A DNA stretch of 57,269 bases from Extensimonas soli (GTDB lineage: Bacteria; Pseudomonadota; Gammaproteobacteria; Burkholderiales; Burkholderiaceae_C): assembly GCF_029211265.1 (NCBI RefSeq), contig NZ_JARGEL010000022.1, positions 1 to 57,269 of the forward strand, given 5' to 3'. The notes under the pieces were generated by a model. That model was not told the DNA's origin. It saw only the letters and a list, made by a program, of their open reading frames with translations, and searched no databases. Made by a program: the position numbers and the translations under genes. Each line of letters opens with the position of its first letter. The stretch's first letter is position 1. Shown here piece after piece: positions 35,652 to 44,901 of this stretch.

Positions 35652-37700
35652 ATGTCTGTCACCACACTCGTCCTCCTGCGCAAGCCTGCCTTCTGGCTCG
35701 CCCTGGCGTGCCTTGCGACAGGTACAGCGCAGGCGCGCGATCTCACCAAACCAGGCACCCCCGCACCCTGCAGCGCGTACAGCGCTACCGACGAGGCTGC
35801 AAATACCGGCACACGCACTGGCCAGCCCCGCGCCTTGCCCAACGCAGCGCCCGGCGTGCCCGAGCCCGCCTCGGGCTACCGCGCCAAGCCGCTCGTGCGC
35901 GCGCGCCGCTTCATGGTCGTGGCGGCGCATCCGCTCGCGGCGCAGGCCGGCTGCGCGGTCTTGCAGCGCGGCGGCTCGGCCGTGGATGCGGCCGTGGCCG
36001 CGCAAATGGTGCTGGGCCTGGTCGAGCCGCAGTCCTCGGGCCTGGGCGGCGGGGCTTTTTTGCTGCACTACGACGCGCGGCGCAAAACCGTCACCTCCTA
36101 CGACGGGCGCGAAACCGCACCCGCCGCAGCCACCGAGGACTACCTGCGCTATGCAAACGAGAGCGATCAAAGCCCGCCCGCGCCCGTCAACGGCGCGCCC
36201 GAGGGGCCATCCTCATTCAACGCGCTGCGCCAGAGCGGGCGCTCGGTGGGCACGCCCGGCGTGCTGCGCATGCTCGAACTCGCCCACCAAGACCACGGGC
36301 GCCTGCCCTGGCCGCAGCTGCTGCAGCCTGCAATTCACCTCGCCGCGCACGGCTTTGCCATCGGCGGGCGCCTGGCCGACGCGATTGCCGGCGCCCAGGT
36401 GCTGCTGCACACCGACCCCGAAGCGGCCGCGTATTTTCTGCAGCCCGATGGCAGCCCCAAACCGCGCGGCAGCCTGCTGCGCAACCCGGCCTACGCGGCC
36501 ACGCTGCAGACGCTCGCGCACGATGGCGTGGACGCTTTCTACAGCGGCTCCATCGCAGCGGGCATCGCGCAAAAAATCCACCTCACGCGCGGCGGCCAGC
36601 CGGCCGTGCCGATCACGCCGGGCCTGACCAGTGTCGATGACCTGGCGCACTACCGTGCGCTGCGCCGCACGCCCGTCTGCACGAGCTACCGCGCCTACTG
36701 GGTCTGCGGCATGGGCGCGCCCTCGTCGGGCGGCATCACCGTGGCCGCGACGCTGGGCATGTTGGAAAACTTCGACCTGCCAAGCCTGCCCCCCACCGCG
36801 CTCGACGCGCTCGGCGGCCAACCGCAGGCGCAGGCCGTGCACTGGGTCACCGAGGCCGAGCGCCTGGCCTACGCCGACCGCAACCGCTACATCGCCGACC
36901 CCGACTTCGTGCCGCTGCCTGGCGGCTCGGCGGCGGCGCTGCTCGATAAAAACTACCTGCGCGAGCGCGCCGGCCTGATCGCCGCCGAGCGCAGCATGGG
37001 CACGGCGCAGCCCGGCGAGTTTGCCCAGGAGCCAAAAATGGGCTCGAGCAGCGCCGAAGGCAAAGGCACGACGCAGATCACCGTGGTCGATGCGCGCGGC
37101 AACGTGGTCAGCATGACGAGCAGCATTGAAAGCAGCATGGGCTCGTTTCGCATGACGCACGGTTTTTTGCTGAACAACGAACTCACCGACTTTTCCGTGC
37201 TGCCGCGCGACGCGCACGGCCCGATCGCCAACCGCGTGCAAGGCGGCAAGCGCCCGCGCAGCTCCATGGCGCCCACGCTCGTGTTCCACCAAAAGCCCGA
37301 CGGCTCCATGGGCGACTTCATGCTCGCCACGGGCTCGCCCGGCGGCGCGGCCATCATCCAGTACGTGAGCAAAACGCTGGTGGGCGCGCTCGACTGGGGC
37401 CTTTCGGCGCAGCAGGCCACGGCCCTGATCGACTTCGGTGCCGCCAACAGCCCCGTGACCTACGTCGGCGGCGAGCACCCGAACGTCCACACCACTGCCC
37501 CTGCGGGCGGCCTGCCCGGCGATGCCGATGCGCTCGTGCGCGGCCTGCGCGCGCGCGGCCACCAGATCGACCTCAGGGCACAAAGCAGCGGCATCGCAAC
37601 CATCATGCGCACGCGCTACCGTGGCCGCCCCGTGCTCGAAGGCAGCGCCGACCCGCGGCGCGAGGGGGCGGCGCTGGGGGATGGGTTTCCGGCCCCGTGA
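35652..37700 (+). CDS. ggt: Gamma-glutamyltransferase
   Basis: 682 aa periplasmic Ntn-hydrolase cleaving glutathione and gamma-glutamyl peptides. A signal peptide (about residues 1-28, ending GTAQA) starts the protein. Family segments are GCAVLQRGGSAVDAAVAAQ, LGLVEPQSSGLGGGAFLL and YDGRETAP. The autoprocessing site reads GKGTTQITVVDARGNVVS, where the canonical sequence is TTHxSVVD; the nucleophilic Thr is present and His is replaced by Gln. Processing would yield a large and a small subunit. It lies 53 bp after the LpxO-like gene and may be co-transcribed. Confidence 0.92.
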   Translation: MSVTTLVLLRKPAFWLALACLATGTAQARDLTKPGTPAPCSAYSATDEAANTGTRTGQPRALPNAAPGVPEPASGYRAKPLVRARRFMVVAAHPLAAQAGCAVLQRGGSAVDAAVAAQMVLGLVEPQSSGLGGGAFLLHYDARRKTVTSYDGRETAPAAATEDYLRYANESDQSPPAPVNGAPEGPSSFNALRQSGRSVGTPGVLRMLELAHQDHGRLPWPQLLQPAIHLAAHGFAIGGRLADAIAGAQVLLHTDPEAAAYFLQPDGSPKPRGSLLRNPAYAATLQTLAHDGVDAFYSGSIAAGIAQKIHLTRGGQPAVPITPGLTSVDDLAHYRALRRTPVCTSYRAYWVCGMGAPSSGGITVAATLGMLENFDLPSLPPTALDALGGQPQAQAVHWVTEAERLAYADRNRYIADPDFVPLPGGSAAALLDKNYLRERAGLIAAERSMGTAQPGEFAQEPKMGSSSAEGKGTTQITVVDARGNVVSMTSSIESSMGSFRMTHGFLLNNELTDFSVLPRDAHGPIANRVQGGKRPRSSMAPTLVFHQKPDGSMGDFMLATGSPGGAAIIQYVSKTLVGALDWGLSAQQATALIDFGAANSPVTYVGGEHPNVHTTAPAGGLPGDADALVRGLRARGHQIDLRAQSSGIATIMRTRYRGRPVLEGSADPRREGAALGDGFPAP

Positions 37701-37785
37701 TGGAGCCTCCGGGGACGGGAAAAGACCAGCAAATCAAGCCTGGCGCGCGCAGCGACAGAAGCCACGCGCACCCCCGCCCAGCGCA

Positions 37786-39705
37786 TCAAGGCAGCGTCAC
37801 CCCGGCCTTGGTGACCACCTTCTGGTGCGCATAGTCGCCGCGCTGCGGGCGGCTCAGCGTGCCTTTGGCGAGCACGTAATCGACGAAGCTCTGCGTGTAG
37901 AGCAGGTAGGTGTTGACGTAGCGGCCCGCGGCATAGGCTTTGCCCAGCGTGGTGTAGCCGTCCTTGCCCGAGGCTTCGTAGTCGTTGGTCACGAGCACGT
38001 AGGTCTTGGCCGGGTCTATGGGCGCCCAGGCGCCCGTGGTTTTGTTGCGCACCTGCACGTTGGCAAAGCGCTGGCCCTTGGGCTGGCTCATGTCCAGGTC
38101 CCAGCGCAAGCCCGAGGCATAGGGGTGCGAACCGTCGGACTGCTTGTTGTCGAGATGGTTGGCCACGCCGTCTTCGAGCGCGGCGACCACATCGGCGCCG
38201 GTCAGCTCGAGCTCCACGAGCACGTTGGTAAAGGGCAGCAGTGTGAAGGCGGTGTTCATGTTCAGCGGCCCCGCCGGGATGGCGATGCGCACGCCGCCTG
38301 CGTTTTGCATGGCGAAGTCGGCGCGCTTGCTCGCAGCCAGGAAGGCGTCGGCCACCACCTGCGCGGCGTCGCTGCCGCGCGCGAGCGTGTTGGCGCTTTC
38401 GCAACCGGCCACGCCGGCGCTGCGGTTGGTCGCTTCGCCGGGCACGCGCACCAGGCACAGGGCCTCACTGGCGCTGCCTATGGCCTTGGCCTTTTCGGCG
38501 CTGACCTGGCTGCTGAAGGTGGCGAGCGTCTGCGCGGCCTGCGCGTCGGGGGTGAGCACCTTCACGGCCGGGTTGGCGGCGAGCTTGGCGATCAGCGCCT
38601 GGCGGTCGGCGTCAGCCAGCGGCTGCCAGGCGCCCGTGCTGTCCTGGCGCTTGAAGCTGTCGCCGATCAGCAACGAGGCCTGCCCGCTGCACTTGTCCAC
38701 GCTGCCTTGCGCGTTGAATTCGACGTGCATGAGTCCGCTCGCCTTGGCGTATTCCCAGGCCTGGCCTATGCACACGGTCTCGCCCGATTTGTTCTTGGCC
38801 ACCGTGGGGTAGGCGCCGGCGCTGCTCTGGCCCAGCGACTGGAAGTCGCCCAGCAGCGTGTGCGAATCGCCGCCGATGATCACGTCCACGTCGGTGAGCT
38901 TGGCCGCGAGCGCCTTGTCGTTGTCGTAGCCCAGGTGCGTCATCAGCACGATGTGGCGCACGCCCTTGTTGCGCAGCGTGTCTATGGTCTGCTGCGCTGC
39001 GCTGGCTTCGTCGAGGAACTGCGTGGTCGGCAGCGGGCGCGAGGAATTCGTCGTCTTGTCCTTGGTGGTCAGGCCGATGATGCCCACGTCCACGCCGTCG
39101 ATGTTGCGAATCAGGTAGGGCTGCAGATAGGGCGTGCCAGCGCTGGGCGCGAGCGCGGTGCCGGCCTGCGGCACGATGTTGGCCGACAGCGCGGGCGTCT
39201 TGCAGCTGCTGCCGGTGGGCCGGTTGGCCGGGTCCCACAGATAGTCGAGGAATTGCTTGAGCTCGGCGTCGCCGTCGTCGAACTCGTGGTTGCCGGGGAT
39301 GAAGGCGTCGAAGCAGATGCTGTTCATCAGCTGCGCGTCGGCCTGGCCCTTGAAGAAGGTGTAGTAGAGCGTGCCGGTGAGCGCGTCGCCCGCGTGCAGC
39401 TTGAGCAGGTTGGGTGTGCCCGCGAGCGACTTGAAGAACGCCGTCTGGCGCGCAAACCCGCCGAGCTCGACCTGCGTGGCCACGCCGTCGAGCTGCAGCT
39501 GCGTCGCGGCAAACGGATCGAGCTGCGAATGGTGGTCGTTGATGTGCGCGATGTTGAGCGACAGCGGCTTGTAGCTGGGGCTGCCGCCATCACCACCGCA
39601 GGCGCTCAGGCCGAGGGCGGCGCTGCACAGCAGCGCGAGCGCCAGCATGCGCGGGGCACGGCGGCGAAACGGGGACAACGCGGGAAGGGATGGCTTGTTG
39701 GTCAT
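37786..39705 (-). CDS. 5'-nucleotidase/UshA-like phosphoesterase lipoprotein
   Basis: 639 aa. A signal peptide with the lipobox GLSAC (Cys near residue 36) anchors it as a lipoprotein. The metallophosphatase domain has IAHINDHHSQLDP, PGNHEFDDGD, VLMTHLGYDND and IIGGDSHTLL. The C-terminal nucleotide-binding domain has MQNAGGVRIAIPAG and TNDYEASGKDGYT. It should release phosphate from nucleotides outside the inner membrane. The frame continues upstream into another gene region to 40227, but the ATG at 39705 starts a proper signal peptide. It is convergent with ggt. Confidence 0.92.
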   Translation of the reverse strand: MTNKPSLPALSPFRRRAPRMLALALLCSAALGLSACGGDGGSPSYKPLSLNIAHINDHHSQLDPFAATQLQLDGVATQVELGGFARQTAFFKSLAGTPNLLKLHAGDALTGTLYYTFFKGQADAQLMNSICFDAFIPGNHEFDDGDAELKQFLDYLWDPANRPTGSSCKTPALSANIVPQAGTALAPSAGTPYLQPYLIRNIDGVDVGIIGLTTKDKTTNSSRPLPTTQFLDEASAAQQTIDTLRNKGVRHIVLMTHLGYDNDKALAAKLTDVDVIIGGDSHTLLGDFQSLGQSSAGAYPTVAKNKSGETVCIGQAWEYAKASGLMHVEFNAQGSVDKCSGQASLLIGDSFKRQDSTGAWQPLADADRQALIAKLAANPAVKVLTPDAQAAQTLATFSSQVSAEKAKAIGSASEALCLVRVPGEATNRSAGVAGCESANTLARGSDAAQVVADAFLAASKRADFAMQNAGGVRIAIPAGPLNMNTAFTLLPFTNVLVELELTGADVVAALEDGVANHLDNKQSDGSHPYASGLRWDLDMSQPKGQRFANVQVRNKTTGAWAPIDPAKTYVLVTNDYEASGKDGYTTLGKAYAAGRYVNTYLLYTQSFVDYVLAKGTLSRPQRGDYAHQKVVTKAGVTLP

Positions 39706-39808
39706 GGCGCGCAAAGCTTGGGTTGGTAATGCACCCAATCCTTGCGCACCACGATGACGGCGGCGTGAAAGAAAATGCTGTGGGCTCGCCCCACTGCCGA
39801 ATTCAGGC

Positions 39809-41764
39809 TCAGCACCCCGCTTCGGCGCGCAGCAAGGCCTCGAACTCGGCTGCGGGCACGGGGCGGCTGCGCCGATAGCCCTGGTAGCTGTCGCAGCCCT
39901 GCGCGCGCAGGAATTCGAGTTGCTCCACGGTTTCCACCCCTTCGGCGAGCACGCGCAGGCCCATGCTGTGGCCCATCGCGATGATGGCAGCGCTGATGGC
40001 CATGTCGTCCTTGTTGTGGGGGATGTCGCGCACGAAGCCCTGGTCGATCTTGAGCACCTGGATCGGGTAGCGCTTGAGCTGCACGAGTGACGAGTAGCCG
40101 GTGCCGAAGTCGTCGATCGCCAGCTGCACACCGAGCGCGCGCAGCTGGTGCAGGATGCGCAGCGCGTGTTCATGGTTTTCGGCGAGCGCGCTTTCGGTGA
40201 TCTCGAGCTCCAGCTGCGCTGCGGCAAAGCCGCTTTGCGCCAGCGCCTGCGCCACCGCGGCGGGCAGGTCGCTTTGGCGCAGCTGGCGCGGCGAGACGTT
40301 CACCGCGAGCGTGATCTCGGGCAAGCCCGCGGCGCGCCAGGCCTGCCCCTGGCGGCAGGCCTCGGCCAGCACCCAGGCGCCCAGCGGCACGATCAGGCCA
40401 GAAACTTCGGCCAGCGGGATGAAGCGCGCAGGTGCAATCAGGCCCTCGTCGGGGTCGAGCCAGCGCACCAGGGCTTCCGCGCTCACGATGCGGCCCGTGG
40501 CGATGTCGATCTGCGGCTGGTAGTGCAGCACGAGCTGCCCTTGCTGCAGCGCCTGGCGCAGGCGCGACTCGAGCGTGAGGCGCTCGCGCGCGGCCTGCGT
40601 CATTTCCTCGGCGTAAAAACACCAGGCGCCGCGCCCCTGCGCCTTGGCGCCATAGACGGCGGCGTGCGCACCCTGCAGCAGCGCCGTGGCCGTGTCCGCA
40701 TGCCCCGGGAACAGGCAAATGCCCACGCTGGCGCCACACTCGACCTCGAAACCCTCGGGCGAGCGCCAGGGCACGGCCACAGCCGCGATCAACTGGCGCG
40801 CCACGGTGGCGGCCTCGTCGGGGTGGCGCAGATGGCGCGCCACCACGGCGAACTCGTCGCCCGCCATGCGCCCCAGCAGGTCGTCCGGGCGCAGCACCGA
40901 CTGCAGCTGCTGCGCGATGTGGCGCAGCACCCGGTCACCCACGGTGTGGCCGTAGCTGTCGTTCACGTCCTTGAAGCGGTCGAGGTTGACCTGCAGCACG
41001 GCCAGGCGCTCGCCACTCGTGCGCGCCAGCTGCACGGCAGCTTCGAGCTGCTGCACCAGCCACAGGCGATTGGCCAGGCCCGTGAGCGGGTCGTGGTTTG
41101 CGAGGAACTCCATGCGCTCGTGCTGCGCCTTTTCGGCAGAAATGTCGCTGAACACGCACACATAGTGCGTGACTTCGCCCGCGGCGTTGCGCACCGCGCT
41201 CAACGACATGTGCTCGGGGAAGATTTCACCGTTTTTGCGCCGGTTCCAGATCTCGCCCTGCCAATGGCCCGTGCCCAGTATTTGCGCCCACATGGCCTGG
41301 TAGAACGCCTGGTCGTGCCGCCCGGACTTGAACAGGCGCGGCATCTGGCCCAGCACCTCTGCCTCGGTGTAGCCCATGAGGCGCGTGAACGCCGCGTTGA
41401 CCGAGAGGATGCGGCTGTGTGCATCGGTCACGACCACGCCCTCGACGGTGTGATCGACCGCTGTGTGCGCCAGGCGCTGGCGCTCCGCGCTGCTGGCGCT
41501 TTCGGCCTGCGCCTGTTGTGCGCGCCGCAGCAGCACGCCGGCCAGCAGCGCCGTGAGCAGCACGTACAGCCAGCCCTTGATGGTCTGCCAGCGCGTGAGC
41601 TCGGCGGTGTTGCCAGCCCAGCGCTCGAGCAAGGCGTCACCCACATAAATCCAGAGCGCGCCCAAGACGAGGTACAGCAAAGCCCCTCGCCAGGGCGCGA
41701 GCATGCGCGGCGGGCGGGACGCGCCTTCGTCTGCGTTTGCGGCGGTGCTGCGGGATGGTTTCAT
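39809..41764 (-). CDS. Membrane PAS-GGDEF-EAL cyclic-di-GMP protein
   Basis: 651 aa. Two N-terminal helices (GALLYLVLGALWIYVG and GWLYVLLTALLAGVLL) are followed by a PAS domain (TVEGVVVTDAHSRILSVN, with a PAC motif NRRKNGEIFPE), a GGDEF domain and an EAL domain. The diguanylate-cyclase motif is AGDEF (RMAGDEFAVV), a variant that may or may not be active. The EAL domain has EALVRW and DDFGTGYSSL with acidic residues kept, so phosphodiesterase activity is likely. The ATG at 41764 was chosen. It is transcribed divergently from purU. A regulator of the motile/sessile switch is inferred. Confidence 0.93.
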   Translation of the reverse strand: MKPSRSTAANADEGASRPPRMLAPWRGALLYLVLGALWIYVGDALLERWAGNTAELTRWQTIKGWLYVLLTALLAGVLLRRAQQAQAESASSAERQRLAHTAVDHTVEGVVVTDAHSRILSVNAAFTRLMGYTEAEVLGQMPRLFKSGRHDQAFYQAMWAQILGTGHWQGEIWNRRKNGEIFPEHMSLSAVRNAAGEVTHYVCVFSDISAEKAQHERMEFLANHDPLTGLANRLWLVQQLEAAVQLARTSGERLAVLQVNLDRFKDVNDSYGHTVGDRVLRHIAQQLQSVLRPDDLLGRMAGDEFAVVARHLRHPDEAATVARQLIAAVAVPWRSPEGFEVECGASVGICLFPGHADTATALLQGAHAAVYGAKAQGRGAWCFYAEEMTQAARERLTLESRLRQALQQGQLVLHYQPQIDIATGRIVSAEALVRWLDPDEGLIAPARFIPLAEVSGLIVPLGAWVLAEACRQGQAWRAAGLPEITLAVNVSPRQLRQSDLPAAVAQALAQSGFAAAQLELEITESALAENHEHALRILHQLRALGVQLAIDDFGTGYSSLVQLKRYPIQVLKIDQGFVRDIPHNKDDMAISAAIIAMGHSMGLRVLAEGVETVEQLEFLRAQGCDSYQGYRRSRPVPAAEFEALLRAEAGC

Positions 41765-41827
41765 TTCCACTGTCTGTCTGCAAAAGCAAAAGGTTCGCGC
41801 ACGCGGGGCTGCGACAATCGTGCGCTT

Positions 41828-42688
41828 ATGACCCCTTCCGCGAACCCAACCTATATTCTCACCCTCTCGTGCCCCGACCGCAGGGGCTTGGTGCATGCCG
41901 TCTCAGGGTTTTTGCTCGAGCACGGCGGCAACATCGAAGAAGCCGCGCAGTTCAACGACCACGCCACGGGCCTGTTTTTCATGCGCGTGCAATTCGCCTG
42001 CGACGCGCACGAGCCCGCGCAACTGCAAGCCGACTGGACTGCGTTCGCCGAGCCCTACCAGATGCGCTGGGGCCTGCACGCCGCAGCCGCGCCCATGAAG
42101 ACCGTGCTCATGGTCAGCCGCGAGGGCCACTGCCTCAACGACCTGCTGTTTCGCCACAAAAGCGGGCTGCTGCGCCTGGACATCCGCGCCATCATCAGCA
42201 ACCACCGCGACTTTTACCAGCTGGCCGCGAGCTACGACGTGCCCTTTCACCACATCCCCGTGACGGCCGCGACCAAGCCGCAGGCCGAGGCGCGCCAGCT
42301 CGAAATCATCGAATCCGAAGGCGCCGAGCTCGTGGTGCTCGCGCGCTACATGCAGGTGCTCTCCGACGCCCTGTGCACCAAGCTCGAAGGCCGCGCGATC
42401 AACATCCACCACAGCTTTTTGCCCAGCTTCAAGGGCGCGCGCCCCTACCACCAGGCGCACGAGCGCGGCGTCAAGCTCATCGGCGCGACGGCGCACTATG
42501 TGACGGCCACGCTCGACGAAGGCCCCATCATCGAGCAGGACGTGGCGCGCGCCGACCACACCGACACCGTGGAAGACCTCGCCGCGCGCGGGCGCGACAC
42601 CGAAAGCCTGGTGCTCGCGCGCGCCGTGAAGTGGCACAGCGAACACCGCGTGCTGCTCAACGGGCACAAGACGGTGGTGTTTCGCTGA
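41828..42688 (+). CDS. purU: Formyltetrahydrofolate deformylase
   Basis: 286 aa, hydrolysing 10-formyl-THF to formate and THF. An ACT domain begins LTLSCPDRRGLVHAVSGFL, and a formyltransferase-like domain follows with INIHHSFLPSFKGA (catalytic Asn-His) and HYVTATLDEGPIIEQD (catalytic Asp). The length is normal. The ATG at 41828 lies 63 bp from the divergent GGDEF-EAL gene. Confidence 0.96.
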   Translation: MTPSANPTYILTLSCPDRRGLVHAVSGFLLEHGGNIEEAAQFNDHATGLFFMRVQFACDAHEPAQLQADWTAFAEPYQMRWGLHAAAAPMKTVLMVSREGHCLNDLLFRHKSGLLRLDIRAIISNHRDFYQLAASYDVPFHHIPVTAATKPQAEARQLEIIESEGAELVVLARYMQVLSDALCTKLEGRAINIHHSFLPSFKGARPYHQAHERGVKLIGATAHYVTATLDEGPIIEQDVARADHTDTVEDLAARGRDTESLVLARAVKWHSEHRVLLNGHKTVVFR

Positions 42689-42741
42689 GCCTCGTGTCGG
42701 AGTCCTGCGCCCGCCTCAGGCACCTTCGGATCGCGCCAATT

Positions 42742-42800
42742 TGATGGTCAAAATGCCTTTTTACGCTCATGGATAGAGCGTAAGCAGCTCATTTTTTTGA
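42742..42800. repeat. Dispersed comamonad-type intergenic repeat, copy 7
   Basis: GGTCAAAATGCCTTTTTACGC...AGCGTAAGCAGCTCATTTTTTTGATA is a degenerate copy between the convergent purU and carboxylase genes. The rest of this 195-bp gap shows no gene. Confidence 0.5.
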
Positions 42801-42883
42801 TATACCCATGCACCGCGTGCGGGCTGCCATGCAAGCCGGATGGGGCGTCCGCTCCACCGGCCTGCTGGCGTAAGTGAGCGGCC

Positions 42884-44890
42884 TCAGGCTTCCTCGTCCG
42901 GCTCTATCACCGCGACGATGGCGTTGCGCTCCACCGTCTGGCCGCTCTGGCAGTGGATGGCCGTCACGGTGCCTGCGCATTCGGCGCAGATGCGCATTTC
43001 CATCTTCATCGATTCGAGCAGCGCCACCACGGCGCCTTTTTCGACATGGTCGCCCACGGCGGCGTTCACCTTGAGGATCAGGCCCATCATCGGCGCCTTG
43101 AGCTCGCCGCTGGCCTGCGCCGCCGCGCTGATGTACGACAGGTAGGGCACGGCCTGGAACGCATGAACGCCCTGGCGGTCGTGCAGGTACAGCGTGTCGC
43201 CGTCCTGGTACAGGCGCACGCGCTCGCGCCGCGCCGCAACGATGGCCAGAAATTCATCCCCGCCCACGGGCTGCAACGCCACGCGCAGGCTGTCGTCGCC
43301 CACGCCTATGCACATGCTGCCGTCGGCCTGCAGCGGCGCAAAGCGGATCGCCACGCTGCCGCCCGTGTATGCCATGTGCAGGCTGGGCGCGGCGCTGAGG
43401 CTTTCGTCGCCCGTGCCCAGGCTCCAGCCGCTGGAGCCCCAGCCTTGCCACAATGGCTGGAGTTTGGATGCGGCATTGTGGCGCTGCGCGTAAAGCCAGT
43501 AGTAAGCCGCGAGCGCGAGCGTCTGGCGCGTCTGCTGCGCGGCGCGCAAGTCCCAGCTTGCGATCTGCTCGTCGATCAGGCGCGTGTGAAAGCGCGCGCT
43601 GCGCGTCTCGGGCAGGTCGATCAGGCGCTTGAGGAAGTCGCAGTTCGTCGTCACGCCGAAGATTGCTGTGTCGTCGAGCGCCAGGCGCAACCTGTCGAGC
43701 GCGGCGTCGCGCGTGTCGGCGTGCGTGATGAGCTTGGCGAGCATGGGGTCGTAGTAGGGCGTGACTTCCATGCCCGCCTCGATGCCGGTTTCCACGCGCA
43801 CCCCCGCGCCCGGAAAGCGCACCTGCACGAGCCGCCCCGTGGAGGGCAAAAAGCCCGCCGCCGCGTCTTCGGCGCAGATGCGCGCCTCGACCGCGTGGCC
43901 GTGCAGGGGCACGTCCTCCTGGCGCAGCGGCAGGCCCTCGCCCGCAGCGATGCGCAGCATGAGCTCGACGATGTCCAGGCCCGTGACTGCTTCGGTCACG
44001 GGGTGCTCGACCTGCAGGCGCGGGTTGACTTCGAGGAAGTAATAGTCCTCGCCGCCGACGATGAACTCCACCGTGCCCACGCCGCGGTACTTCAGGCGCT
44101 GGCCCAGGCGCACGGCGTCGGCCGTCATGCGCGCGCGCAGCTCGGGGTCGAGCCGGGCCGCGGGCGCTTCTTCGATGAGCTTCTGGTGACGGCGCTGCAG
44201 CGTGCATTCGCGCTCGAACAGGTGGATCACGTGGCCCTTGCCGTCGCCCACGATCTGCACCTCGATGTGGCGGCCGCGCTCGACCAGCTTTTCGACGATC
44301 AGGCCGGCGCTGCCGAACGAGCTCTTGGCTTCGCGCATGGCGGCGTCGATCTCGTCCTCCAGCCCCGCGAGCTGCGCGATCGCGCGCATGCCCTTGCCGC
44401 CGCCGCCGGCCGCGGCCTTGAGCATCACGGGCAGGCCGGTCTGGCGCACCAGCGCGGCGATTTCGGCGCGGTCTTCGCTGGGCGTGAGGCTGCCGGGCAC
44501 CGTGGGCACGCCTGCGGCCTGCGCCTCCTGCTTGGCCGCAGCCTTGTCGCCCAGGCGGTCTATGACCTCGCCCGTGGGGCCGACGAAGACCAGGCCCGCG
44601 GCCTCTACGGCGCGCGCGAACGCGGCGTTCTCGGCCAGAAAGCCGAAGCCCGGATGGATGGCCTGCGCGCCCGTGGCCTTGGCCGCGGCGATCACCGCGT
44701 CCATGCGCAGGTAGCTCTCGGACGCCGGCGCGCCGCCGATGTCGATCGACTCGCCGATCTCTTTCACGTGCAGCGCGTCGCGGTCGGCCACCGAGTGCAC
44801 GCCCGCCACTTCCACGCCCAGGCGCCGGCAGGTGCGCGCGATGCGGCAGGCAATTTCGCCGCGGTTGGCTATCAGTATTTTCTTGAACAT
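42884..44890 (-). CDS. Acyl-CoA carboxylase alpha subunit (biotin carboxylase plus BCCP)
   Basis: 668 aa, the size of methylcrotonyl/propionyl-CoA carboxylase alpha subunits. The biotin carboxylase domain starts FKKILIANRGEIACRI. ATP-grasp motifs are KAAAGGGGKGMR and EVNPRLQVEHPVTE. The C-terminal biotinyl domain has the ESMKMEM lysine site. It should carboxylate its biotin and feed the carboxyltransferase encoded 11 bp upstream. The acyl-CoA substrate cannot be read from the sequence, and no dehydrogenase or hydratase of a leucine or terpene pathway is nearby. Confidence 0.92.
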   Translation of the reverse strand: MFKKILIANRGEIACRIARTCRRLGVEVAGVHSVADRDALHVKEIGESIDIGGAPASESYLRMDAVIAAAKATGAQAIHPGFGFLAENAAFARAVEAAGLVFVGPTGEVIDRLGDKAAAKQEAQAAGVPTVPGSLTPSEDRAEIAALVRQTGLPVMLKAAAGGGGKGMRAIAQLAGLEDEIDAAMREAKSSFGSAGLIVEKLVERGRHIEVQIVGDGKGHVIHLFERECTLQRRHQKLIEEAPAARLDPELRARMTADAVRLGQRLKYRGVGTVEFIVGGEDYYFLEVNPRLQVEHPVTEAVTGLDIVELMLRIAAGEGLPLRQEDVPLHGHAVEARICAEDAAAGFLPSTGRLVQVRFPGAGVRVETGIEAGMEVTPYYDPMLAKLITHADTRDAALDRLRLALDDTAIFGVTTNCDFLKRLIDLPETRSARFHTRLIDEQIASWDLRAAQQTRQTLALAAYYWLYAQRHNAASKLQPLWQGWGSSGWSLGTGDESLSAAPSLHMAYTGGSVAIRFAPLQADGSMCIGVGDDSLRVALQPVGGDEFLAIVAARRERVRLYQDGDTLYLHDRQGVHAFQAVPYLSYISAAAQASGELKAPMMGLILKVNAAVGDHVEKGAVVALLESMKMEMRICAECAGTVTAIHCQSGQTVERNAIVAVIEPDEEA

Positions 44891-44901
44891 GAAAACGGCC
44901 C

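Noticed and set aside
37786-40227. 813-codon version of the 5'-nucleotidase frame
   Set aside because: The extra N-terminal part overlaps the EAL domain gene in another frame; a normal lipoprotein signal starts at 39705.
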